Assembly (NCBI GenBank): GCA_018057705.1 | Contig: JAGPDF010000036.1 | Coordinates: 1 to 45,024 of the forward strand | DNA length: 45,024 bases | Reading direction: 5' to 3' | Source: Thermoanaerobaculia bacterium | GTDB taxonomy: Bacteria; Acidobacteriota; Thermoanaerobaculia; Multivoradales; JAGPDF01 | In this document: positions 32,866 to 40,416 of the stretch, one piece after another | Layout of the letters: the number at the start of each line of letters is the position of its first letter | Numbering within the stretch: the stretch's first letter is position 1 | Position numbers and translations under genes: made by a program | The notes under the pieces: generated by a model | The model's database searches: none | Told to the model about the DNA's origin: nothing | Seen by the model: only the letters and a program-made list of their open reading frames with translations

Positions 32866-33816
32866 GCCGCCCGAGCCACCCGTAGGCAGCGAGACGGGGT
32901 GTTTCGGGGGGAAGAGCCACGACGCCGCGACGGCCCCGGTGAGCAGCGCCAGGATGACGCCTAAGGACATCGTGATCGGCATGTGCCAGAAGTCCGACAG
33001 CAGCATCTTCAGCCCGACGAACGCCAGCACCAGCCCGAGGCCGTATTTCAGATAGTGGAACTTGCCCATCAGGTCGGCGAGCAGGAAGTAGAGCGAGCGC
33101 AGGCCGAGGATGGCGAAGACGTTCGAGGTGAAGACCAGGAACGGATCGCGGGTTACGGCGAAGATGGCCGGAATCGAATCGACCGCGAAGATGACGTCGG
33201 TGAACTCGACCACGACCAGCACCAGGAAGAGCGGCGTCACGACGAGCTTTCCGGCGACGCGAGCGAAGAAGTGCGCGCCGTGGTACTCCGAGGTCACCGG
33301 CAGGAAGCGCTGGCAGAGCAGGAGGATCGGATTCCTCGCCGGGTCCACCGAGCCTTCTTTCGCGAGCAGCAGCTTCACCCCGGTGTAGATCAGGAAGGCG
33401 CCGAAGACGAAGATCATCCAGGCGAACTTGGCGAGCAGCGCCGCCCCGGCGATGATGAAGACGCCGCGCAGGATGACCGCCCCGAGGATGCCCCAGAAGA
33501 GCACCCGGTGCTGGTGCTCGGCGGGCACCGCGAAGTAGGTGAAGACGACCAGGAAGACGAACAGGTTGTCGACCGAGAGGGCATACTCGATGACGTAACC
33601 GGTGACGAACTCGAGCGCCGGAGCGCTGCCGAACCTCCAGGCCAGGAAGGCCGCAAAGAGGCCGCCCATCGAGACGAAGAAGAGGGTGTTGCGCAGCGCC
33701 GCCTTCGCCGAGATGACCTTGGCGCCGCGGTTGAGCACCGCGAGGTCGAGGATCAGGAGGGCCCCACAGATGATGAGGAAAGTCGTCCAGAGGAGCGGGG
33801 AGGCGATCGAGTGCAT
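32830..33816 (-). CDS. TerC/Alx-family integral membrane protein
   Basis: 328 residues with about nine transmembrane helices. Family marks are EYALSVDNLFVFLVVFTYFAVP (the acidic SVDNLF strip), HRVLFWGILGAVILRGVFI, VVEFTDVIFAVDSIPAIFAVTRDPFLVFTSN (second acidic strip) and LRSLYFLLADLMGKFHYLKYGLG. The two conserved Asp-containing helices suggest ion transport. Characterised relatives (Alx, MeeF/TerC) export manganese or help metal loading of secreted proteins, and tellurite resistance is historical. The C-terminal 25 residues are a soluble Gly/Ser/acidic tail. A TAGACT box lies 9 nt upstream of the ATG, leaving no space for a yybP-ykoY riboswitch. Confidence 0.92.
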   Translation of the reverse strand: MHSIASPLLWTTFLIICGALLILDLAVLNRGAKVISAKAALRNTLFFVSMGGLFAAFLAWRFGSAPALEFVTGYVIEYALSVDNLFVFLVVFTYFAVPAEHQHRVLFWGILGAVILRGVFIIAGAALLAKFAWMIFVFGAFLIYTGVKLLLAKEGSVDPARNPILLLCQRFLPVTSEYHGAHFFARVAGKLVVTPLFLVLVVVEFTDVIFAVDSIPAIFAVTRDPFLVFTSNVFAILGLRSLYFLLADLMGKFHYLKYGLGLVLAFVGLKMLLSDFWHMPITMSLGVILALLTGAVAASWLFPPKHPVSLPTGGSGGSAPEDDQQHDA

Positions 33817-33825
33817 GCGTTCGCC

Positions 33826-33831
33826 AGTCTA
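33826..33831 (-). promoter_or_regulatory. -10 element of a probable leaderless terC promoter
   Basis: Minus strand TAGACT lies 9 nt before the terC ATG (33816). No ribosome site is seen in the gap GGCGAACGC. It is divergent from the tmk promoter within a 47-base gap. Confidence 0.45.
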
Positions 33832-33847
33832 CCCGACCTTGGCATCG

Positions 33848-33856
33848 TGCTAATTT
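33848..33856 (+). promoter_or_regulatory. Extended -10 element of a probable leaderless tmk promoter
   Basis: TGCTAATTT combines a TGN extension with TAATTT and ends 7 nt before the tmk GTG at 33864. No ribosome site fits between. Confidence 0.45.
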
Positions 33857-33863
33857 CTCCGCC

Positions 33864-34541
33864 GTGGCCTGCTTTCTCACCTTCGAAGGACTCGACGGCA
33901 GCGGCAAGTCGACCCACCTGCGGACCGCGGCCGCCTGGTTCGCGGCCCGCAACCTCCCGCACCTCGTGACCCACGAGCCCGGGGGAACGCCGCTCGCGCA
34001 GGCGATTCGCGAGCTCTTCCTCGACCCGAAATGGGGCGCGATCGACGGCACGGTCGAGCTGCTGCTGGTCTTCGCCAGCCGGCGCCAGCATCTGATCGAG
34101 AAGATCGAGCCCGCGCTGGCGAGTGGCACGCATGTGCTCTGTGACCGCTTCACCGACTCGACCCGCGCCTACCAGGGCTGCGGCCGCGGCGTGCCGCAGG
34201 CGACGATCGATCGGGTCGATGCGGTGGCGACCGGCGGGCGCCGCCCGGATGTGACGCTGCTCTTCGACCTGCCGGCGGCCGACGCCCGCCGTCGCGGCGC
34301 GTCGAAGGCGCGCCGGCGCTCGAACACTGCCGACCGGCTCGACGTCGAGAGCCTCGCTTTCTACGAGCGCGTGCGCGGCGGCTACCTCGAGCTCGCGGCG
34401 GCGGAGCCCGGGCGGTTCCGCATCATCGATTCCGGGGGCGATCTGCGCCGGACCGAGGAGCGGATGCTCGCGACGCTCGAGTCGATCGACGCTCTGAAGC
34501 CCCCGGGGACTCGCGGGGACCTCCCGGACCCCGCGCCGTGA
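33864..34541 (+). CDS. tmk: Thymidylate kinase
   Basis: 225 residues from a GTG at 33864. P-loop FEGLDGSGKSTHLRT (lysine near residue 16), the THEPGGTPLAQAIRELFL substrate segment, LLLVFASRRQHL, the DRFTDSTRAYQGCGRG Asp-Arg motif, and a lid ARRRGASKARRRSNTADRLD rich in Arg/Lys. It phosphorylates dTMP to dTDP for DNA synthesis and, indirectly, for the dTTP used by RmlA. The stop overlaps the holB start (GTGA at 34538-34541), an arrangement common in bacteria. Confidence 0.95.
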   Translation: MACFLTFEGLDGSGKSTHLRTAAAWFAARNLPHLVTHEPGGTPLAQAIRELFLDPKWGAIDGTVELLLVFASRRQHLIEKIEPALASGTHVLCDRFTDSTRAYQGCGRGVPQATIDRVDAVATGGRRPDVTLLFDLPAADARRRGASKARRRSNTADRLDVESLAFYERVRGGYLELAAAEPGRFRIIDSGGDLRRTEERMLATLESIDALKPPGTRGDLPDPAP

Positions 34542-35479
34542 AGCTCGCGCGCACGATCGCCCTCGCCGTCGAGGGGCGCCTCTATCCGTCGGTGATCCTG
34601 CACGGCGGCTCGGAGGCGACGCGCCTGGCCTCGGCCATCACCTTCGCCCGCGCCCTGCTCTGCGAGCGCCCGGCGGGAGAGCGCCCGTGCGGCGAATGCC
34701 GCCACTGCCGCCGCATCACCCTGCCGGAACTTTCTGGGGAGGCGGCCGAGACCTTCCACCCCGACTTCCTCTGGCTGGTGCGCGACCTCAAGACCTCGAT
34801 CTCGGCGGAGGCGACGCGCGAGATGCTGCGCTCGGCGCAGCTCTCGCCCTACGAGGCCCGGGGGCAGGTCTTCGTCATCGCCGAGGCCGCGAGCCTCTCG
34901 TCCGAGGCCTCCGACGCGCTGCTCAAGGCGATCGAAGAGCCGGGATTGAAATCACCGCGGAACTTCTTCCTGCTCTGCCCCTCGCGGCTGGATCTGTCGC
35001 CGACGCTGCGCAGCCGCTCGCTCGCCATTTATCTAGGAGCCGCGGCCGCGATGCCCCAGGCGGCCCTCGAGGCGGTCGCCTCGGGCTTCCGCGCCAGCGT
35101 CGAGCGCTTCGTGGCGGGCGGCGGGGGGCTCTGGCTGCTCGACGCCGCCGCGCGCCTGGACCCGGTGGGGAAGCGCTCGAAAACAGAGCTCGAAGCGCTC
35201 CGGAAACGCCGCGCCGCAGCGGCAGCTCCGGATGGCGAGCAGGTGGACGAGCTCGACGGTTTCGAGGATCCGCGTGCCCAGCGCCCCTGGCTGTTCGCGG
35301 CCGCGGCCGTCCGCCTGGCCGCGGTCGGGTTCGGTGACGGGCCGCCGCCCGAGCCGGCGCTGCGACGCCGGATGCTGGCGCTCGCCGAGGAGCTCCTCAA
35401 CTCCTCACCCCTGCGCCTGCGCGGCATCCCCGCCGACCGCATCCTGGAAGGCCTGGTTTGCCGTCACTTCACCGGGTGA
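34538..35479 (+). CDS. holB: DNA polymerase III delta-prime subunit
   Basis: 313 residues from a GTG at 34538 overlapping tmk. The AAA+ clamp-loader fold has a degenerate P-loop (ILHGGSEATRLASA, no GKT), as expected for the non-hydrolysing delta-prime subunit. A zinc-binding module is present (CERPAGERPCGECRHCRRI). Sensor and interface marks are VFVIAEAASLSSEASDALLKAIEEPG and FFLLCPSRLDLSPTLRSRSLAI, where the usual SRC motif reads SRS. It is part of the clamp loader that places the sliding clamp on DNA. The tmk-holB pairing strongly supports the call. Confidence 0.9.
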   Translation: MKLARTIALAVEGRLYPSVILHGGSEATRLASAITFARALLCERPAGERPCGECRHCRRITLPELSGEAAETFHPDFLWLVRDLKTSISAEATREMLRSAQLSPYEARGQVFVIAEAASLSSEASDALLKAIEEPGLKSPRNFFLLCPSRLDLSPTLRSRSLAIYLGAAAAMPQAALEAVASGFRASVERFVAGGGGLWLLDAAARLDPVGKRSKTELEALRKRRAAAAAPDGEQVDELDGFEDPRAQRPWLFAAAAVRLAAVGFGDGPPPEPALRRRMLALAEELLNSSPLRLRGIPADRILEGLVCRHFTG

Positions 35480-35629
35480 AAGGCGACAGGGCAGGTTTTG
35501 AACTTCTCTGGTGTTTCCAGGCCGCCCTTAGCGCTGCGCAGGGGAGGCCTCCAGAGGAATGAGAAAAGGACCAGTAATGGAACTGGGATCCGGGGCGTCG
35601 TTGCGGGGGCGCAACTGGATTGCCCGACC

Positions 35630-36538
35630 ATGATGAGGCGGGCTGCCGCACTTTTTTCATTGTTCGGTCCTTTCGTCTGGGTGACCGCTTGCCTGCCGGA
35701 GGGCGGGGCGGGTCTCAAAGCGCCGGCGGCCTCTTTTCAGGAAGAGGTCGCCGAGCGCGTCAACGCCGAGCGCGCCGCCTGTAGGGGAACCGACTGCCCG
35801 CTGCCGCCGCTGAAACTGGTGCCGGTCCTGTCGAAAGTCGCCGACCGCCACAGCCGCGCCATGGCGGGTGGCGACTTCTTCTCGCATTGCGATCTTCCGA
35901 CTGGCCTGCATCTGCCGGACCGTTTGCGCCAGGCCGCCTACGGCTACAGCGCCGCGGCCGAGAACATCGCCGGCGGGGCCAACTCCCCGGAGGCGGCGAT
36001 GGCGCAGTGGATGGGGAGCCTGGCACATCGCGCCAACCTCCTGAACGCCGACTATCGCGAGCTCGGCGTCGGTTACTTCCGCCAGGACGACGACCTCGGC
36101 AACGTCGATCGCGACACCAACGATGACTGCGACTGCCGGGACCGCGGCGAGACCTGCCGCGGGGAGGCGCTCACCCACTATTGGACGCAGGTCTTCGGCC
36201 GGCGCGACGATGTCTATCCCCTGGTGATCTCCGGAGAACGGCAGGCGACCGCGAACGCGGCGGTCGAGGTCTATCTCTACGGCCCGCCCGGGGCGGCCCG
36301 AATGCGCCTGCGCAACGACGGCGGGGCATGGTCGGCCTGGCAGCCGTACGCCCCCCGGGTTTCCTGGTCGCTCGCTGCGGGCGACGGCCAACGCACCGTC
36401 TTCTCGGAGGTCGTAGCCGCGGGGGCCGTCCACCGCGCCTGCGACCGCATCTGGCTCACCGGCGCCGGCCTTCCCGCGAAGTCCGACGAGCCTGTCGCCT
36501 GCGAGGGCGACGGGACCTATCGCGCCGGCGAGCCCTGA
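35630..36538 (+). CDS. CAP-domain (SCP/PR1-like) lipoprotein
   Basis: 302 residues from the ATG at 35630 (35633 is equivalent); the open frame begins at 35498 but without a signal sequence. Lipoprotein signal FGPFVWVTAC with Cys at residue 21. The CAP domain follows (about 35-195): ERVNAERAACRGTDCPLPPLKLVPVLSKVADRHSRAMAGGDFFSHC, AAENIAGG, WMGSLAHRANLLNADYRELGVGYF and YWTQVFG. The His and Glu residues of the CAP cavity are present. An acidic Cys-rich insert (DRDTNDDCDCRDRGETCRGE) could bind a metal. The C-terminal 100 residues form an unassigned beta-rich domain. CAP proteins in bacteria are often secreted, with proteolytic, lipid-binding or unknown roles. Confidence 0.88.
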   Translation: MMRRAAALFSLFGPFVWVTACLPEGGAGLKAPAASFQEEVAERVNAERAACRGTDCPLPPLKLVPVLSKVADRHSRAMAGGDFFSHCDLPTGLHLPDRLRQAAYGYSAAAENIAGGANSPEAAMAQWMGSLAHRANLLNADYRELGVGYFRQDDDLGNVDRDTNDDCDCRDRGETCRGEALTHYWTQVFGRRDDVYPLVISGERQATANAAVEVYLYGPPGAARMRLRNDGGAWSAWQPYAPRVSWSLAAGDGQRTVFSEVVAAGAVHRACDRIWLTGAGLPAKSDEPVACEGDGTYRAGEP

Positions 36539-36546
36539 GCTGCCGC

Positions 36547-37290
36547 CTACTTCTTCGGCGGACGGGTCGGGCGGATCTCGATCAGGCTCGGCAGGGCGCG
36601 GGCCGGGAAGTCGAGCAGATCGGTCACCACTTTGGCGATGTCCTCGGGGGCGAGGCGCCAGTCGGCTCCGCCCGGCGATCGCGGCGATCTCATGATGCCG
36701 CCCCCGAAGTCGGTGTCGACGCTGCCGGGGCAGATCGCCGCGATGCGGATGCCGAAATGCCGCAGATCGAGCATCGCCGCCTCTGACATCCCGACCAGGC
36801 CGAACTTGCTGGCGTTGTAGGCGGCCCCGCCGGCGAACGGATTCTTCGCGGCGAGCGAGGCGATGTTGAAGATCCAGCCCTCGCCCTGGCGCTTCATGAT
36901 CGGCGCCGCGGCGTGGATCGCATAGAACGGACCGAGGAGGTTGGTCTCGATCACTTCGCGAAAGTCGTCGCCCGAGAGCTCGTCCACCGGGCCGAAGTGA
37001 CCCAGGCCGGCGTTGTTCACCAGCACGTCGAGCCGGCCGGCCTCCTCCTCGACCCAGGCGACCATCTCTTCGACGGCAGTCTGGTCGCGCACGTCGCAGA
37101 GGCGCGAGGCGACCTTGCCGGGGTAGCGGATGAAGAGCTGCTGCTGGGTGTTCTCGACGACGTCCGGGCTGCGGCCGCAGAAGAAGACCCGGAAGCCGCG
37201 TTCGAGCAACGCCTCGACCGTGGCGCGGCCGATGCCGCGGCCGCCGCCGGTGACCAGGGCGACGCGTGGGTGGGTGGGGGGTGTGTTCAT
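36547..37290 (-). CDS. Short-chain dehydrogenase/reductase
   Basis: 247 residues from the ATG at 37290; the frame runs further upstream without conservation. Classical SDR motifs: ALVTGGGRGIGRATVEALLERG (dinucleotide binding), LCDVRDQTAVEEMV, DVLVNNAGLGHFG, the catalytic Ser region FNIASLAAKNPFAGG, YNASKFGLVGM (Tyr-x3-Lys) and AICPGSVDTDF. FCGRSP after the second strand contains an Arg that would favour NADP(H). The sequence resembles FabG-like and 3-ketoacyl reductase homologues, but the substrate is not readable. It is convergent with the CAP gene with only 8 bases between stops and divergent from the copper cluster. Confidence 0.9.
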   Translation of the reverse strand: MNTPPTHPRVALVTGGGRGIGRATVEALLERGFRVFFCGRSPDVVENTQQQLFIRYPGKVASRLCDVRDQTAVEEMVAWVEEEAGRLDVLVNNAGLGHFGPVDELSGDDFREVIETNLLGPFYAIHAAAPIMKRQGEGWIFNIASLAAKNPFAGGAAYNASKFGLVGMSEAAMLDLRHFGIRIAAICPGSVDTDFGGGIMRSPRSPGGADWRLAPEDIAKVVTDLLDFPARALPSLIEIRPTRPPKK

Positions 37291-37297
37291 GAACGCC

Positions 37298-37303
37298 AGA
37301 GTA
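37298..37303 (-). promoter_or_regulatory. -10 element of a probable leaderless SDR promoter
   Basis: Minus strand TACTCT lies 7 nt before the ATG at 37290 (gap GGCGTTC) with no ribosome site. Confidence 0.4.
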
Positions 37304-37320
37304 GCAAACGGCGGCAGGTG

Positions 37321-37326
37321 TACAAT
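37321..37326 (+). promoter_or_regulatory. -10 element of the copper-cluster promoter
   Basis: TACAAT lies 7 nt before the ATG at 37334, so the mRNA of the whole metal cluster may begin leaderless. Only 43 bases separate this start from the SDR start. I see no clear dyad for a CueR/CsoR/CopY-type operator, and no regulator gene is adjacent. Confidence 0.5.
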
Positions 37327-37333
37327 TCCGGCG

Positions 37334-37708
37334 ATGGCTGGACTGCGGCGAACCCTGTCCCTGGCGCTGTTGGCGCTGCTCCTCGTGCTCGTCGCCGGGC
37401 CGGTGGCGGCCGCCCAGTGCAGGATGCGCGGAGCGTGTCCGATGATGAATAAGGCGGCACGCACCGCCCCGTGTCACGGCGCCCGGGGCTCGGGCGGCAT
37501 GTCGGCGCCGATGGACTGCTGCCAGCCGGTCGCGACTCCCGCGCCCTCCTCCGCCCTGCCAGGCCTCGAAACGCCTCTCGCTGCCCTCTCCCCGGCGCTG
37601 CCCGGCGGTGAGATCGCCGCAGCGCGCCTCTTGCCGGCCGCCTTCTCGCGCGCCGGCCAGTTGCACCCGCTCGGCCTCTTCACCCTCCACTCCGTCTGGC
37701 GAATCTGA
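37334..37708 (+). CDS. Small secreted Cys/Met/His-rich protein, putative copper-cluster accessory
   Basis: 124 residues from the ATG at 37334; the open frame upstream is not conserved-looking. Signal peptide TLSLALLALLLVLVAGPVAAA is followed by a metal-ligand-rich stretch (residues about 29-65: CRMRGACPMMNK, APCHGA, GGMSAPMDCCQP) holding five Cys, several Met and a His. An Ala/Leu/Pro-rich C-terminus ends HPLGLFTLHSVWRI. I do not recognise a named family. It is the first gene before tolC/cusB/cusA-like genes, the position where small periplasmic copper carriers such as CusF occur, but it lacks the CusF fold signature. A role in binding Cu(I)/Ag(I) is an inference from composition and position. 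Confidence 0.65.
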   Translation: MAGLRRTLSLALLALLLVLVAGPVAAAQCRMRGACPMMNKAARTAPCHGARGSGGMSAPMDCCQPVATPAPSSALPGLETPLAALSPALPGGEIAAARLLPAAFSRAGQLHPLGLFTLHSVWRI

Positions 37709-37786
37709 GCCTCCCTCTCCGGGAGAAGTGTGCCCGGCGGGAGCCCTCTCTCGCCGTTTCCGGAACCGGATCGCAAGGAGTGTCCG

Positions 37787-39091
37787 ATGTCGAAGTGGGG
37801 AATCAGCTGGTTCGTCTACCGTAAGTTCACGCAGCGCGCGCTCGGGATCCTCTGCGCGAGCGGCTACGCTTTCGCCTCGCCCCCACCCGGCCGGGCGGAC
37901 GCGATCGAGATCGCGGCGCTCGAGAGCGCCGCCCGGAGCGGCTCGCCGGTCCTCGCGGCGGCGCGCGAGCGGGCGCAGGAGGCGCTGGTGCTCGCCGAAG
38001 TGGCGGGGCTCGCCGGCGATCCGGAGCTCGCGCTCTGGCTGCACAACGCCTTCCCGAGCCTCTCCGATACCGCCGATCGTCCGATCGGTCTCGAGGTCGA
38101 AGTCATCCAGCCGGTGCGCTGGCCGGGCAAACGCGACGTTCTCGAGGAGCTCGCCGCCGCCGAGACCCGGGCCGCCCTCTACGCCGTCGAGGTCGCGGAG
38201 CAGGAACTGGTGGGCGAGCTGCGACGAACCTTCGCGGAGCTCTACAGCACGGATCGCGAGCAGCGCACTCTGGCCGAATCGCACGAGCTCCTCGAGCTCC
38301 TGCACGCCACGGCGCGGGCCCGATTCGGCGATGCCCAGGAGGGTGCTCTCGCCGTCCTCGAAGCCGAGCTCGCCCAGGACGAACACGACCAGGATCTCGA
38401 TCTGGTCTTCTCGCGCTTCCAGGCGGCGCGGGCGAAGCTCGCCGCGCTCGCGGGAGTCCTTCCCGAGTCGCTGCCGCTGCGCGTCGGCGAGCTGCCGGAG
38501 CCGATCTTCGCGGTGCGTGAGGGGCCGCTGCCGTTCGGCCCCCAGGCGCCTTCGCTCCGCGCCGCGGAGCTCCGGCTCGAGGCCGTGCTGCGTCGCCTCG
38601 AAGTCGCCCGCCTCGCAATGAAGCCGGACTTCGGTGTCGGCGGCGGCTTCCTCTGGCCGGAGGGCGAGAACCCCGAGCTGACCGTCCGGCTCGGCATGGA
38701 GCTGCCGTTTCTGCGCCGCCGGCGTCTCGGGCCGCAGGTGACGGCGTTGGAGAGCGCGGTCGCGGCGGCGCGCGCCGATCTCGCCGCCGCCGAGGTCGCC
38801 GGGCGCGCCGAAGCGGTGCGCCTCGGTGCCGAGCGCGACCGGCTGGAACGGAGCCTGGGGCGCCTCACCGGAGCGATCGTGCCGAGGACGAGCGTGGCGC
38901 TCGATCTCGCGCGCTCCAGCTTCCTGAACGGCGAGGTCACCTTCGCTCGCCTCCTCGAGCTCTGGTACGACTGGTTTCACGCCCGCACCGAGCTCGCGAA
39001 CGCCGAAGCCGCCCGCTACGCCGTCTGGGCCGAAGCCCAGGCGCTCGCCGGCGCCCCCATCGCCGACCCCTTGCCGGAGTCCAGACCATGA
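37787..39091 (+). CDS. TolC/CusC-family outer-membrane efflux protein
   Basis: 434 residues from the ATG at 37787 (AAGGAG upstream). The open frame starting at 37730 is rejected because it lacks a ribosome site. An N-terminal hydrophobic patch and long amphipathic helices rich in Ala, Glu and Arg (about 45-235 and 265-430) give the duplicated OEP helical hairpin. Short hydrophobic, Pro/Gly-containing stretches (LALWLHNAFPSL, DFGVGGGFLWPEG, LTVRLGMELPFLR) correspond to the barrel strands. It forms the outer-membrane duct of the tripartite metal pump with the next two proteins. Its stop overlaps the adaptor start (ATGA at 39088-39091). Confidence 0.88.
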   Translation: MSKWGISWFVYRKFTQRALGILCASGYAFASPPPGRADAIEIAALESAARSGSPVLAAARERAQEALVLAEVAGLAGDPELALWLHNAFPSLSDTADRPIGLEVEVIQPVRWPGKRDVLEELAAAETRAALYAVEVAEQELVGELRRTFAELYSTDREQRTLAESHELLELLHATARARFGDAQEGALAVLEAELAQDEHDQDLDLVFSRFQAARAKLAALAGVLPESLPLRVGELPEPIFAVREGPLPFGPQAPSLRAAELRLEAVLRRLEVARLAMKPDFGVGGGFLWPEGENPELTVRLGMELPFLRRRRLGPQVTALESAVAAARADLAAAEVAGRAEAVRLGAERDRLERSLGRLTGAIVPRTSVALDLARSSFLNGEVTFARLLELWYDWFHARTELANAEAARYAVWAEAQALAGAPIADPLPESRP

Positions 39092-40416
39092 AGCCTCAGG
39101 CGCCAGGCCTCTTCCGCCAGCGATTCTTCGTTCCGCTCCTCCTGCTCGCCTGCGCCTGCGCGGTGCTCGTCGCGGCCGGCTGCTCCCGGGCGCCTGGCCC
39201 CGCCGAAGCCGAGGCCTGGACCTGTCCGATGCATCCCACCTACGTCTCCGATCACGCCGGGACCTGTCCGATCTGCAACATGGACCTGGTGAAGGTGGAG
39301 AAGGCGGCGGAGCAGGAGAGTGCCGAAGCGGGGGCCGAGGCCGGCGCGGCGGCGACGACGGCCGCCGTGATCGACGACGATCCGGAGGCGCTGCGCCGCG
39401 CCGGCGTGGTGACCGAGGTCGCGACCGCCGGACGCCTCGAACGGACGTTGCGCGCCGCCGGCACGGTGGTGCCCGACGAGCGCCGCCTGGTCCGCGCCCA
39501 GTCGAAGATCTCCGGCTGGGTCGAGCGGCTCGACGTCAACGCGACCGGGCTCTACGTGAAGAAGGGGGCCCCGGCGATGGCGATCTACTCGCCGGCGCTG
39601 CTCAGCGCGCAAAGCGACTACCTGCTGGCGCGCGACGCCGCCAACCGCTTCGCCGGGTCGCAGCTGCCCGAGGTTCGCCGGGGCGGCCAGGAGCTGCTCA
39701 TCGCGGCGCGACGGCGGCTCGAGCTCCTCGACGTGCCGGAGAACTTCATCATCGAGCTCGACCGTACCCGCACGCCGCAACGCACGGTCGACCTGCTCGT
39801 GCCGGCAAACGGCTTCGTCAGCGCCAAATCGGTGGTGCTGGGCCAGGAGGTCACCCCGGGAATGGAGCTCTACACGGTGACCGATCTCTCGAGCGTCTGG
39901 GTCGAGGCGGCGTTCTTCGAGTCGGAGGCGCGCTGGCTCGCGGTCGGGCAGGCGGCGACGATCCACCTGCCGTTCGACGCCGGGAGAAGCCTGGCGGCGA
40001 AGGTCTCCTATCTCTATCCGACCCTCGACGCGGCGGCGCGCACCCTCACCGCGCGCTTCGAGCTGCCCAATCCCGGCTTCGCGCTGCGCCCCGGGATGTT
40101 CGTCGACGTCGAGCTCGGCATCGATCTTGGTGAGGGCGTGCTCTTGCCCACCTCCGCTGTCCTCGACTCCGGACTGCGCAAGACCGTCTTCGTCGAGACC
40201 TCGCCGGGGCGGCTCGAGCCGCGCGACGTCGAGACCGGCGAGGCGAGCGGCGGCCGCATCCAGATCGTCCGCGGCGTCGCGGCAGGAGAGCGGGTCGCCG
40301 TGCGCGCCAACTTCCTGCTCGACGCCGAGTCGCGGCTGGGCATCGCTCCGGCGCCCGCGGCCTCGGACAACGTCCCGGCGACCGGCGCAGCCGATCCCCA
40401 CCGAGAGCATCGATGA
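39088..40416 (+). CDS. cusB: CusB-like periplasmic adaptor with N-terminal heavy-metal-binding domain
   Basis: A 442-residue lipoprotein (signal LLLLACACAVLVAAGC). Immediately after it is a heavy-metal-binding domain, WTCPMHPTYVSDHAGTCPICNMDLVKVE, the CPM-x-P...CP-x-C-x-M pattern seen in Cu/Ag systems. The membrane-fusion part follows: VPDERRLVRAQSKISGWVERLDVNATGLYVKKGAPAMAIYSPAL, the helical hairpin (SAQSDYLLARDAANRF), the lipoyl second half (VPANGFVSAKSVVLGQEVTPGMELYTVTDLSSVWVEA) and beta-barrel segments. It links the CusA-like pump to the TolC-like duct and in E. coli receives metal from CusF. The stop overlaps the pump start (ATGA at 40413-40416). Confidence 0.93.
   Translation: MKPQAPGLFRQRFFVPLLLLACACAVLVAAGCSRAPGPAEAEAWTCPMHPTYVSDHAGTCPICNMDLVKVEKAAEQESAEAGAEAGAAATTAAVIDDDPEALRRAGVVTEVATAGRLERTLRAAGTVVPDERRLVRAQSKISGWVERLDVNATGLYVKKGAPAMAIYSPALLSAQSDYLLARDAANRFAGSQLPEVRRGGQELLIAARRRLELLDVPENFIIELDRTRTPQRTVDLLVPANGFVSAKSVVLGQEVTPGMELYTVTDLSSVWVEAAFFESEARWLAVGQAATIHLPFDAGRSLAAKVSYLYPTLDAAARTLTARFELPNPGFALRPGMFVDVELGIDLGEGVLLPTSAVLDSGLRKTVFVETSPGRLEPRDVETGEASGGRIQIVRGVAAGERVAVRANFLLDAESRLGIAPAPAASDNVPATGAADPHREHR

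Noticed and set aside
33817-33863. yybP-ykoY manganese riboswitch before terC
   Set aside because: Such riboswitches often precede terC/alx genes, but only 47 bases separate the divergent starts and the -10 box is 9 nt from the ATG, so there is no room.
35480-35629. Longer N-terminus for the CAP-domain protein starting at 35498
   Set aside because: It would place 44 polar residues before a clear lipoprotein signal peptide. The ATG at 35630 gives the signal at the true N-terminus.
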